The position numbers were made by a program, and so were the translations under genes. Under the pieces are notes generated by a model. It saw nothing but the letters and a program-made list of their open reading frames with translations, did no database searches and was not told where the DNA came from. From Exiguobacterium sp. Helios (GTDB lineage: Bacteria; Bacillota; Bacilli; Exiguobacteriales; Exiguobacteriaceae), in the NCBI RefSeq assembly GCF_014524545.1, contig NZ_CP053557.1:583501-647500 (forward strand): a DNA stretch of 64,000 nt, given 5' to 3'. Positions 15,022-23,863 of the stretch are shown here, piece after piece. The number at the start of each line of letters is the position of its first letter. The stretch's first letter is position 1.

Positions 15022-16738
15022 GCTACTCAAAAATCTGACGACCTATAAATGGGCGGTTTTTGCCGTCTTAATTCTCGTCTTCGCCCAGTCGATGTCGGAT
15101 TTATATTTACCGACGTTGATGGCTGACATCATCGATAAAGGAGTCGTGACGGGGGATACGGCATACATTTGGAAAATCGGGGCTGTCATGCTCGGGATTA
15201 CCGGACTTGGCGCACTCGCGGCGATTGCTGCCAGTTATTATTCCTCGAAAGCCGCGATGGGACTTGGACGCGATATCCGCCGAAAAGTCTTTAACCACGT
15301 CGAACGCTTTACCTTACAGGAGTTTGATCAAGTCGGAACGGCTTCATTAATCACACGGACGACAAATGATATCACCCAAGTTCAGCAGGTCGTCATCATG
15401 ATGCTCCGGATGGTCGTCAGTGCGCCGATCATGTTTGTCGGTGGACTGATCATGGCGGTCTCGAAAGATGCTAAATTATCACTTGTCATCGTTGCGGCGA
15501 TGCCGGTGTTGGTTGTCTCGATTCTGTTGATTCTCTGGAAAGGAGTCCCGTTGTTCGGCCAAGTCCAAAAACGGCTTGACCGCTTGAATCTCGTTTTACG
15601 GGAAAACCTGACCGGGATTCGTGTCATCCGGGCCTTTAACCGGGAATCCCAGGAGAAAGTGCGGTTAAAAAAAGCGAATGCGGATTTAACGGATGTCTCG
15701 ATCAAGGTCAATAAAATCATGGCCTTTTTGATGCCGGTCATGATGCTCGTGATGAACTTGACGGTTGTTGGTGTCATCTGGTTCGGTGGTATCCGGATTA
15801 ACAACGGCGGGATGCAGATCGGAGATTTGATGGCGTTCATTCAATACGTCATGCAAATCATGTTTGCCCTCGTCATGGCGTCCGTCATGTTCGTCATGAT
15901 TCCCCGGGCGGCGGTCTCGGCGAAAAGGATTAATGAAGTCCTCGAGATGGAGCCGACGATGGTCGACGCCGGAACCGCTTCTGCGGATAAAGAACGCGGC
16001 ACGCTCGTCTTTGACCGGGTGACGTTCAGCTATCCGGGAGCCGAGGCACCGGTCTTATCGGATATCAGTTTTACTGCCCGACCGGGAGAAATTACGGCCG
16101 TCATCGGCGGGACCGGTTCCGGGAAATCAACGCTCGTCAATTTGATTCCGCGGTTTTATGACGTGACGGATGGCAGCATCCAAGTCAACGGTGTCGACAG
16201 CCAAGCCGTTCCGCAAGAAGAATTACGTTCGAAAATCGGCTTTGTCCCACAAAAAGCGTTGCTGTTCACGGGAACGATTGCGGATAACATCCGGTTCGGG
16301 AAAGAGGACGCAACGGACGAAGAAATCCAACATGCGGCACAAGTCGCTCAAGCGACAGATTTTATTGAACGGATGCCAGACCGGTATGAATCAATGATTG
16401 AACAAGGGGGATCAAACGTATCCGGTGGTCAAAAACAACGTTTGTCGATTGCCCGGGCGCTGGTTCGGAAACCCGACATCTATGTCTTTGACGACAGCTT
16501 CTCGGCGCTTGACTTTAAAACGGATGCAACCTTACGCAAAGCCCTAAAGCAGGAAACCGAGGACGCGACCGTTCTGATTGTCGCCCAACGTGTCAGCACA
16601 GTCATGGACGCCGATCAAATCATCGTCCTCGAAGAAGGTCGGATTGCCGGCATCGGAACGCATGATGAACTCTATGAAACAAACGAAGTCTATCAGGAAA
16701 TCGTCAAATCCCAACTGTCAGAGGAGGAAATCGCATGA
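15014..16738 (+). CDS. Heterodimeric ABC multidrug exporter, subunit A (degenerate ATPase site)
   Basis: This 574-residue half-transporter has six membrane helices and a C-terminal ATPase. Walker A is GGTGSGKST and the signature VSGGQKQR is canonical. The Walker B end reads YVFDDSFSALD (Asp where catalytic Glu is expected) and the H-loop is VAQRVST (Gln in place of His). These are the substitutions found in the BmrC/TM287-type partner of heterodimeric exporters. Its last codon overlaps the start of subunit B. Exports lipophilic drugs or lipids; the substrate is not known. Confidence 0.9.
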   Translation: MIKLLKNLTTYKWAVFAVLILVFAQSMSDLYLPTLMADIIDKGVVTGDTAYIWKIGAVMLGITGLGALAAIAASYYSSKAAMGLGRDIRRKVFNHVERFTLQEFDQVGTASLITRTTNDITQVQQVVIMMLRMVVSAPIMFVGGLIMAVSKDAKLSLVIVAAMPVLVVSILLILWKGVPLFGQVQKRLDRLNLVLRENLTGIRVIRAFNRESQEKVRLKKANADLTDVSIKVNKIMAFLMPVMMLVMNLTVVGVIWFGGIRINNGGMQIGDLMAFIQYVMQIMFALVMASVMFVMIPRAAVSAKRINEVLEMEPTMVDAGTASADKERGTLVFDRVTFSYPGAEAPVLSDISFTARPGEITAVIGGTGSGKSTLVNLIPRFYDVTDGSIQVNGVDSQAVPQEELRSKIGFVPQKALLFTGTIADNIRFGKEDATDEEIQHAAQVAQATDFIERMPDRYESMIEQGGSNVSGGQKQRLSIARALVRKPDIYVFDDSFSALDFKTDATLRKALKQETEDATVLIVAQRVSTVMDADQIIVLEEGRIAGIGTHDELYETNEVYQEIVKSQLSEEEIA

Positions 16739-18606
16739 GTACCAGTAATACAAAACGACCTGCCGGCGGTCCTCCAGGTGGCCCGGGTGGTGGTCCCGGC
16801 GGCGGGAACATGATGATGATGGGCGAAAAACCAAAAAACTTTAAAGCGACGTTCCGACGGTTGCTCGGTTACCTGAAACCACGCCGGAACGCTCTCATAG
16901 CGGTTTTTGTCGCAGCCATTCTCAGTACGATCTTTATGATTGCCGGACCGAAAATCATGGGGACGGCAATCACGGAACTGTTTGAAGGAGCCTATGCCAA
17001 GTTCCAGGGGGTACCGGGAGCAGAAATCGACTTTACGAAAATCGGACAGATTTTGCTGTTACTCGCCGGACTGTATGTCATCAGCAGTCTGTTCAGTTAC
17101 CTGCAACAGTATCTGATGTCCGGGATTGCGCAAAAAACCGTCTACGATTTACGGGAAGATGTCAATCAGAAGCTTGAACGCTTACCGCTCAAGTATTATG
17201 ACGGCCGTCCGAACGGGGAGACACTCAGCCGGGTCACAAATGACATCGATACGATCGGGAGTACGTTACAACAAAGTGTGACGTCGTTCATCACGTCGAT
17301 CGTGACGATTGTCGGGATCTTAATCATGATGCTGACGATCAGTCCGCTGTTGACGTTGATCTCGCTCGTCTCGTTACCGATCTCGATTTTCGCGATTCGT
17401 CCGATTTTGAAACGGTCGCAAAAATACTTTGCCGATCAACAACGGACACTCGGACAACTGAATGGTCATGTCGAAGAGATGTATACAGGGCATCCGGTCG
17501 TCAAAGCGTTTGGTCATGAACGCAGAGCGGTCGAACAGTTTGATACGGTTAATGAAGAATTATATGAAGCGGGACGAAAAGCGCAGTTTATCTCCGGGAT
17601 CATCATGCCGATGATGATGTTCATCGGGAATATCAGTTACGTCCTGATCAGTGTCGTCGGCGGGATTCTCGTCACCCAGCGCAGCATCTCGATCGGAGAT
17701 ATTCAAGCGTTCATCACCTATACACGCCAGTTCACACAACCGATCACACAAACGGCCAATATCGCGAACATCGTTCAGTCGACGGTCGCCGCTGCCGAGC
17801 GGGTCTTTGAGTTATTGGATGAAGAAGAGGAAGTCAAGGAAGTAACGACCCATCACTTGACGAAAGCCGACGGAGCCGTTGCGTTCGAGCATGTCGACTT
17901 CGGTTACGGCGAACAGCTGTTGATTGAAGACATGAACATCGACGTCAAACCGGGTCAGACGGTTGCGATCGTCGGTCCGACCGGTGCCGGTAAAACGACA
18001 CTGATCAATCTGTTGATGCGCTTTTACGAGTTGAATCGTGGTGTCATCCGAATTGACGGGATCGATACACGGAAGATGTCACGCGAAGATTTACGGACGA
18101 CGTTCGGCATGGTCCTGCAAGATACGTGGCTCTTTAACGGTACGATTCGTGATAATCTCGCGTACGGAAAAACCGGGGCAACAGAAGACGACATCGTCGA
18201 AGCCGCGAAAACAGCCCATGCGGATCACTTTATCCGGACATTGCCGGACGGCTACGATACCGTCCTGAACGAAGAAGCGTCGAACATCTCGCAAGGGCAG
18301 AAGCAACTGTTGACGATTGCCCGGGCGGTCCTCGCCGATCCACCGATCATGATTCTCGATGAAGCCACGTCAAGTGTCGATACGCGGACGGAAATCTTTA
18401 TTCAACAGGCGATGAAACGTTTGATGGAAGGGCGGACAAGTTTCGTCATCGCCCACCGTCTGTCGACGATTAAAGATGCCGATTTGATTTTGGTCATGGA
18501 TCAAGGGCGGGTCATTGAACAGGGCACACATGAAGCCTTGCTCGAAGCGAACGGCTTTTATGCCGATCTTTACAACAGTCAGTTCTCGGAAAAAGAAGTC
18601 GTTTAA
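16735..18606 (+). CDS. Heterodimeric ABC multidrug exporter, subunit B (canonical catalytic Glu)
   Basis: This 623-residue half-transporter begins with an unusual Gly/Pro-rich tail (residues about 7-24) followed by MMMM, then six membrane helices and an ATPase. Walker A is GPTGAGKTT, Walker B IMILDEATSSVD and the H-loop IAHRLST are intact, but the signature reads ISQGQKQ, not LSGGQ. The pattern complements subunit A, giving one working and one degenerate nucleotide site. It overlaps subunit A by 4 bp (ATGA). Confidence 0.9.
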   Translation: MSTSNTKRPAGGPPGGPGGGPGGGNMMMMGEKPKNFKATFRRLLGYLKPRRNALIAVFVAAILSTIFMIAGPKIMGTAITELFEGAYAKFQGVPGAEIDFTKIGQILLLLAGLYVISSLFSYLQQYLMSGIAQKTVYDLREDVNQKLERLPLKYYDGRPNGETLSRVTNDIDTIGSTLQQSVTSFITSIVTIVGILIMMLTISPLLTLISLVSLPISIFAIRPILKRSQKYFADQQRTLGQLNGHVEEMYTGHPVVKAFGHERRAVEQFDTVNEELYEAGRKAQFISGIIMPMMMFIGNISYVLISVVGGILVTQRSISIGDIQAFITYTRQFTQPITQTANIANIVQSTVAAAERVFELLDEEEEVKEVTTHHLTKADGAVAFEHVDFGYGEQLLIEDMNIDVKPGQTVAIVGPTGAGKTTLINLLMRFYELNRGVIRIDGIDTRKMSREDLRTTFGMVLQDTWLFNGTIRDNLAYGKTGATEDDIVEAAKTAHADHFIRTLPDGYDTVLNEEASNISQGQKQLLTIARAVLADPPIMILDEATSSVDTRTEIFIQQAMKRLMEGRTSFVIAHRLSTIKDADLILVMDQGRVIEQGTHEALLEANGFYADLYNSQFSEKEVV

Positions 18607-18682
18607 GATGGACGCGGTCAAATTATTTCGGTACGTCGGCGAAACCATGACGGCGGAATACTAAAAAATAAATAGCTTTTCC

Positions 18683-18719
18683 AAAATGGATGGTTCTGAT
18701 CAGAATCATCCATTTTTTT
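18683..18719 (+). terminator. Terminator of the marR-ABC operon
   Basis: AAAATGGATGGTTCTGA pairs with TCAGAATCATCCATTTT, followed by a T-run. Confidence 0.85.
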
Positions 18720-18835
18720 AAATACTATTCACAAACTGCCACTTTCAGGTTAAAAGTGGTTTAGTAATTCCTTTAGCCGGGGAAATTAAAGAAGTGTCGG
18801 AAATATATTATTTAGAGATGAAGGAGTGTGGCAGG

Positions 18836-20641
18836 ATGAACAACTTTTGGAACACGACGTCATTTGACGTCAACGGGATTCTAGGAACTCTCGGAAACAT
18901 TTTAGGAGCACTTATCGTCTTCTTGATTGGATGGCTGATTGCGAAACTGATCGCAAACGGTATTCAAAAGGCATTGGAAAAATCGGGTGTCGTCAACAAA
19001 TTGTCACCACAAAAAGAAGGTACACCACCACAAAAGAAAAAGTGGACGCCTGAAAAAATTATCGGGACAGTCATTTTCTGGGTCTTGATGGTTTTCGTTC
19101 TCATCCTCGTCTTTAACATCTTGAACTTGAACATCATCGCAGGACCGCTTGCGGATACGATGAGCACATTGCTCGCAGCGATCCCGAACATCCTGAAAGC
19201 AGCATTGATTCTTCTTCTTGCTTACGTCATCGCGGTCGTACTGCGCATGGTTATCGTCAAAGGCGGAACGAAATTGATGTCGAACGAAAAAGTCCGTTCG
19301 AACAAAATGCTTCAAGGTCAAACGGATCTTTCGAACTATCCGAAGATTGCAGGCGAAATCGTCTTCTATCTTGTCTTGTTATTGTTCCTACCGGGTGTAC
19401 TGGGTGCGCTCAACATTGAAAGTGTTTCTGAGCCGTTCAGCCAATTACTCTCGTCGTTCCTTGCTTTCATCCCACGTCTGATTGCTGCAGCAGCGATCTT
19501 CTTCGTCGGATTCCTCGTTGCGAAAATCGTTCGCGATATCGTCACGAACTTCCTGCATGCAGTCGGTACAGACAAATTTGCTTCACGCTTCAACATCGGT
19601 ACAAACGAACAAAAAGATACAAAATCACTTTCTTCCATCTTAGGTACAGTCGTCTTCATCCTGATCTTAATCCCGATCACGATTTCGGCACTTGACCAGC
19701 TCAACATCAAAGGGATTACAGGACCAGCCATCAACATGTTAAATGATGTTCTTGGTATGATTCCGAACATCATTATCGGTGTCGTCTTGATCCTTGTCGG
19801 TCTTTATGTCGGTCGTTTCGTTAAGAAATTCGTCGCAGACCTCTTGTCACGCCTCGGTTTCAATAACTTAACACGCCACTTGAAAATCGGTAACTGGGAT
19901 GCAAACAATGCCTCGACATCCCCATCATCCATCGTTGGATCACTCGTTGAAATCGTCATCGTCGTCTTGTTCGTCGTTGAAGCATTCAATCTGATCGGTC
20001 TCAACTTCATGGTTGATCTCGGTCGCGCGGTTCTTGCTTTCCTTCCAAGCGTCTTGACAGCGATCATCATCTTGGCCATCGGTATCATCATCAGCAACTT
20101 GGTGAAACGTACAATGGACAGCCTGTTTGCGAACTCGGATTTAAAAGTTCTTTCAAGCGTCGCAAAATATGCCATCCTTGCTCTTGCTGTCTTCATGGCA
20201 CTTGATCAACTTGGTGTTGCTGCTACAATCGTTAACTCAGCGTTCATCTTGATCCTCGGTGCTGTTGCTCTTGCTTTCGGACTCGCGTTTGGCTTAGGTG
20301 GCCGTGATAATGCATCACGTTACCTCGATCGTCTCCAGAAAAAAGCAGAGAATGCAGATATCGACACATCGAACCTGCCATCAAACAACACATTGTCTGC
20401 TTCGACGAAGCCAAGCTTAAAAGAAGCAGCAAAAGGTGCCGCGTCAAAAGCAGCAGATGACGTCACACCAGATCAAGCACCAAAAGCTTCTAAACCATCA
20501 TCTTCTACGAACGTGAACCCGACACACGGTACACCAAAAGGGGCACTTCCTGAAAATGATTTAGCACAACAAGACGATTACCCGATCGATCCGGACACGA
20601 ACCGTGGTCCGAACTTAGATCACCCGAATGATCGTCCGTAA
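18836..20641 (+). CDS. Mechanosensitive-channel-like protein with TM-helix repeats
   Basis: This 601-residue membrane protein contains repeated segments of the 'conserved TM helix' type, each pairing a Pro-initiated helix with a hydrophobic run (IPNILKAALILLLAYVIA, IPRLIAAAAIFFVGFLVA, IPNIIIGVVLILVGLYVG, LPSVLTAIIILAIGIIIS). The Gly/Ala-rich LAFGLAFGLGGRDNA resembles the pore helix of MscS-related proteins, but the full MscS beta domain is missing. A hydrophilic tail of about 110 residues rich in Ala, Ser and Pro ends the protein. The ATG at 18836 has AAGGAG 9 bp upstream. Confidence 0.8.
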   Translation: MNNFWNTTSFDVNGILGTLGNILGALIVFLIGWLIAKLIANGIQKALEKSGVVNKLSPQKEGTPPQKKKWTPEKIIGTVIFWVLMVFVLILVFNILNLNIIAGPLADTMSTLLAAIPNILKAALILLLAYVIAVVLRMVIVKGGTKLMSNEKVRSNKMLQGQTDLSNYPKIAGEIVFYLVLLLFLPGVLGALNIESVSEPFSQLLSSFLAFIPRLIAAAAIFFVGFLVAKIVRDIVTNFLHAVGTDKFASRFNIGTNEQKDTKSLSSILGTVVFILILIPITISALDQLNIKGITGPAINMLNDVLGMIPNIIIGVVLILVGLYVGRFVKKFVADLLSRLGFNNLTRHLKIGNWDANNASTSPSSIVGSLVEIVIVVLFVVEAFNLIGLNFMVDLGRAVLAFLPSVLTAIIILAIGIIISNLVKRTMDSLFANSDLKVLSSVAKYAILALAVFMALDQLGVAATIVNSAFILILGAVALAFGLAFGLGGRDNASRYLDRLQKKAENADIDTSNLPSNNTLSASTKPSLKEAAKGAASKAADDVTPDQAPKASKPSSSTNVNPTHGTPKGALPENDLAQQDDYPIDPDTNRGPNLDHPNDRP

Positions 20642-20647
20642 CCTAAA

Positions 20648-20685
20648 CGAAAACTCCTTCACCGAGCGGTGGAGGAGTTTTTAGT
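20648..20685 (+). terminator. Terminator
   Basis: AAAACTCCTTCACC pairs with GGTGGAGGAGTTTT around GAGC. Confidence 0.85.
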
Positions 20686-20864
20686 ACGTTAATGCATATC
20701 TACATATTTGTATTGTAGTAAAACAACAAAACTGGTTTGACCATTTTGTGAAAAAAAACAGAAACTTTTGCTTATAAAAGCTGACATCCTTTGTTATGAT
20801 GAAAAGGTCAATTAGAAAAATGATTTGAATATTCAGAAAAAAGAGAAAGTTCGGAGGGTGTTTT

Positions 20865-22250
20865 ATGAGTTTGCTTCGTAAGAAAGATGTCAGTGTGATG
20901 ATGGATCAAAAGAGCCATTCCAAACTGGCGCGGCATTTATCAGGCTTTGATTTAGTTTTACTTGGGATTGGTGCAATCATCGGGACAGGGATCTTCGTCC
21001 TGACCGGAACAGGAGCGTTGTATGCAGGACCCGCATTACCGGTTGCCTTTATTATTTCTGCTATCGTCTGTGCATTAGCAGCTCTCTGTTACGCCGAGTT
21101 CTCATCAATGATTCCAGTCTCGGGTAGTGTCTATACGTATACGTATGCCACGATTGGTGAACTGGTTGCCTGGATCATCGGTTGGTGTTTGATCCTGGAA
21201 TATGGTTTAGCATCGAGTGCCGTTGCAACAGGCTGGTCCGGTTATTTCCAGTCGTTGTTATCCGGATTCGGTGTCAGTCTGCCGACAGCATTAACAGCAG
21301 CACCAGGTGCTGTACCAGGCAGCGAAACATTCTTTAACTTACCGGCGTTCCTGATCTTGATGGTCATCACGCTGTTGCTCTCAATGGGAATCAAGGAAAC
21401 AAAACGCGTCAACAATATCATGGTTCTTGTTAAAGTAGCCGTCGTTATCTTGTTCATCGTCGTCGGTATCTGGTATGTCGAGCCGGGCAACTACACGCCG
21501 TTCGCACCGTTCGGTATCAGTGGTGTCCTGCAGGCTTCAGCGATCGCCTTCTTCGCATACCTCGGTTTTGATGCCGTTACGTCAGCGGCAGAAGAAGTCA
21601 AAGATCCGGGCCGTAACTTGCCGATCGGAATCTTGGGATCACTTGCCATCGTTACCGTACTATACGTCGTCGTATCCGCCATCATGGTCGGAATCGTACC
21701 ATTCAAACAATTTGAAGGGGTCGACAGCCCGGTTTCGTTAGCCTTAAAAGTAGCAGGTCAGGACTGGGTCGCAGGTTTCGTCGACTTAGGTGCCATCGTT
21801 GGTATGACAACTGTTATCCTCGTCATGACATTTGGTCTGGTTCGTCTCCTGTTCGCGATGAGCCGTGATGGATTATTGCCGAAAATCTTCTCGGACGTGA
21901 ATGAAAAATCACATACGCCTGTCAAAGCAACATGGATTCTTGGTACGACGGCCGGTTTGATTGCTGGGTTCGTTCCGCTCGGTACACTGGCAGAATTGAT
22001 CAATATCGGAACACTCGCAGCATTCGCTCTGATTTCAATTGCCGTCGTCATCTTACGGAAAACGCGTCCTGATCTGAAGCGGGCATTCAAAGTACCATTG
22101 GTTCCATTCTTACCGATTCTTTCCGTCCTTTCCTGTATCATGTTGATGTTGAACCTTCAAACATTCACATGGATTGCTTTCTTCATCTGGACCGCAATTG
22201 GCCTACTTGTCTACTTCGGATATGGAAGAACACGCTCAAAACTGCATTAA
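20865..22250 (+). CDS. APC family amino acid permease (CAT type)
   Basis: This 461-residue protein has 12 predicted membrane helices. The helix 1 signature GIGAIIGTGIFVLTG and the segment FFAYLGFDAVTSAAEEVKDPGRNLP in helix 6 are typical of cationic amino acid transporter-type APC proteins. It imports amino acids by proton symport or exchange; the exact substrate cannot be read. GGAGG is present upstream. It stands alone between terminators. Confidence 0.88.
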   Translation: MSLLRKKDVSVMMDQKSHSKLARHLSGFDLVLLGIGAIIGTGIFVLTGTGALYAGPALPVAFIISAIVCALAALCYAEFSSMIPVSGSVYTYTYATIGELVAWIIGWCLILEYGLASSAVATGWSGYFQSLLSGFGVSLPTALTAAPGAVPGSETFFNLPAFLILMVITLLLSMGIKETKRVNNIMVLVKVAVVILFIVVGIWYVEPGNYTPFAPFGISGVLQASAIAFFAYLGFDAVTSAAEEVKDPGRNLPIGILGSLAIVTVLYVVVSAIMVGIVPFKQFEGVDSPVSLALKVAGQDWVAGFVDLGAIVGMTTVILVMTFGLVRLLFAMSRDGLLPKIFSDVNEKSHTPVKATWILGTTAGLIAGFVPLGTLAELINIGTLAAFALISIAVVILRKTRPDLKRAFKVPLVPFLPILSVLSCIMLMLNLQTFTWIAFFIWTAIGLLVYFGYGRTRSKLH

Positions 22251-22261
22251 TAGCACTTATG

Positions 22262-22291
22262 CCATCCAGGACCGCTTCTGGATGGTTTTTT
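22262..22291 (+). terminator. Terminator
   Basis: CCATCCAG pairs with CTGGATGG around GACCGCTT, followed by T6. Confidence 0.85.
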
Positions 22292-22356
22292 ATTTACTTC
22301 TGGCAGGAATGAACATCGGAAAAGGCGAACGGTTGTAGGGAAAGGGGCGATCCGAA

Positions 22357-23142
22357 ATGATTCATATTAAACAGGCACCTGATACAGAAACAGCATATTT
22401 AGTCATGAAGGAAGGTTTCAGCGATTACATGATTCCACTAGGTCTTTCACCTGAAGTGTTTCAGGAACGAATCTTAGAACGTGACGGCAACCAACTGGAA
22501 CATTCGTTCATTGCCTATCACGGGGAACGACCGGTCGCGATTTGGTTGAACGGGCTGAAGACCATCAAGAAAAAAACGGTCATGCGTTGTGGGGGACTGG
22601 CGGTCGATCCGCAGTACCGGCGTCTTGGAATTGCCAAAGCCTTGTATGAAGCACAGCTGAGTTATGCCAAATCTTTGAATATCGATTGCTTGATGCTTGA
22701 AGTCATTCAAGGAAATGAGCCGGCGATTACCTTATACGAGAGTTTCGGTTATCAAACTGTCAGTGAACTCGGTTATTTTCATAAAGAAGAACAGGGACAG
22801 GTTGAACCGCTTGTTGAAATTGATCAAGTGGCTTTTGAACGGCGGTACATACAGCAGGACGAATACATTTGGCAACAGGATCCGGGCGTTATGAAACTGG
22901 CGAAAGCCCTTTACTACGAACTCGATGGTGCCTTTATTGCCGCAGTCAATGAATCAATTTTTGCCATTTTGACAGATGAGGAAGAAGTTGCCCGGGTCGC
23001 GACCGAAGCAACACGCCGATTGGCAGGTGAACACTATCATCTGCAATCAACGAATCAGCAGGTGTGGGAAGAATTACTCAAAGCCGGTTGGAAACAACGG
23101 GACCTCAAACAATTCATCATGCAAAAACCAATCAGTGTCTAA
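22357..23142 (+). CDS. GNAT family N-acetyltransferase
   Basis: This 261-residue protein has an acetyl-CoA-binding core at about residues 65-115 (GGLAVDPQYRRLGIAKALYEA, with the R/Q-x-x-G-x-G/A loop, and NIDCLMLEVIQGN). The C-terminal 120 residues appear to form a second, degenerate GNAT-like or accessory domain. The substrate is unknown. AAAGGGG precedes the ATG. A hairpin follows the stop codon. Confidence 0.82.
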   Translation: MIHIKQAPDTETAYLVMKEGFSDYMIPLGLSPEVFQERILERDGNQLEHSFIAYHGERPVAIWLNGLKTIKKKTVMRCGGLAVDPQYRRLGIAKALYEAQLSYAKSLNIDCLMLEVIQGNEPAITLYESFGYQTVSELGYFHKEEQGQVEPLVEIDQVAFERRYIQQDEYIWQQDPGVMKLAKALYYELDGAFIAAVNESIFAILTDEEEVARVATEATRRLAGEHYHLQSTNQQVWEELLKAGWKQRDLKQFIMQKPISV

Positions 23143-23149
23143 ACAAACG

Positions 23150-23196
23150 GGATCTACAGAACGGCCATTGAGGCGACTCTGTAGATCCCGTCTTTT
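23150..23196. terminator. Bidirectional terminator
   Basis: CGGGATCTACAGA pairs with TCTGTAGATCCCG, followed by TCTTTTG. It also lies just past the stop of the small convergent gene at 23198. Confidence 0.8.
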
Positions 23197-23197
23197 G

Positions 23198-23290
23198 TTA
23201 CATCCATAAGCTGATCATGACGATGGCGGCAAAGATCACGAATAAGATACCTGTGCCACCAAGCATGACCAACATGATTTTGTTCATCAT
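23198..23290 (-). CDS. 30-residue single-pass membrane peptide
   Basis: The ORF reads MMNKIMLVMLGGTGILFVIF and continues for ten more hydrophobic residues to a TAA stop. GAGG lies at a suitable distance (TTTGAGGATGTTTT) and a terminator follows immediately, so it has the signals of a real gene. One hydrophobic helix with a GG kink fills nearly the whole peptide. It could be a regulator of a membrane partner or a type I toxin-like peptide; nothing in the sequence decides between these. Confidence 0.6.
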   Translation of the reverse strand: MMNKIMLVMLGGTGILFVIFAAIVMISLWM

Positions 23291-23416
23291 AAAACATCCT
23301 CAAATCTGTAGAAAACTACGTTTTTGTATGACTGAGCCTTAAAAATAGAAAACCAAAATCAACCTACGTTCGTATACTCCAATAGATTGATCTTCAAGAG
23401 ACTAGTGAGTACCTGG

Positions 23417-23863
23417 TTACGATTGGTTCAGATAATCCTCAATCATCACGCGATGCGAGCCGACGATCTGCTCCGGTAAATCGGTCAGAGGGAAATACGT
23501 TAACGTAACACTTTCTTCGCTGATGCGTAAGGTTCCGGTCGTTTTGGAAGCGACATAAGCCAGCGTGACGCTTTGAAACACATCACCGTTCGCAAGCGTC
23601 GTGACATAGTTTTTTCCGGAATAGACACCGAGTAACGTCAAGTCTTCAGCGACAAGACCTGTTTCTTCCAACAGTTCACGGCGTGCAGTTTCGTCTGTTG
23701 ACTCCGCCCATTCCATCAGACCGCCCGGTAGTCCGAACCGGGCTTGTGTTTCATTCCGTTGCTCAAGCAAAATGTGTCCGTCCTTGATGACGAGAACGAC
23801 GGCACCAACGAGAATCAGCGGGGTCTGTCCGATTTGCTTTCGGAGTGTCTCGACATAATTCAT
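23417..23863 (-). CDS. Nudix hydrolase
   Basis: This 148-residue protein has a complete Nudix box: G-L-M-E-W-A-E, then RRELLEETGL (pattern G-x5-E-x7-REUxEExGU). It hydrolyses a nucleoside diphosphate linked to another group, with Mg2+. The start overlaps the end of the nitric oxide synthase gene by 4 bp (ATGA) and AAGGGG lies inside that gene, so the two are translationally coupled. A link to clean-up of oxidised nucleotides during NO formation is inference. Confidence 0.88.
   Translation of the reverse strand: MNYVETLRKQIGQTPLILVGAVVLVIKDGHILLEQRNETQARFGLPGGLMEWAESTDETARRELLEETGLVAEDLTLLGVYSGKNYVTTLANGDVFQSVTLAYVASKTTGTLRISEESVTLTYFPLTDLPEQIVGSHRVMIEDYLNQS

Noticed and set aside
18608-18664. 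18-codon ORF after the ABC exporter
   Set aside because: No ribosome binding site and no recognisable product; probably leader sequence to the terminator.
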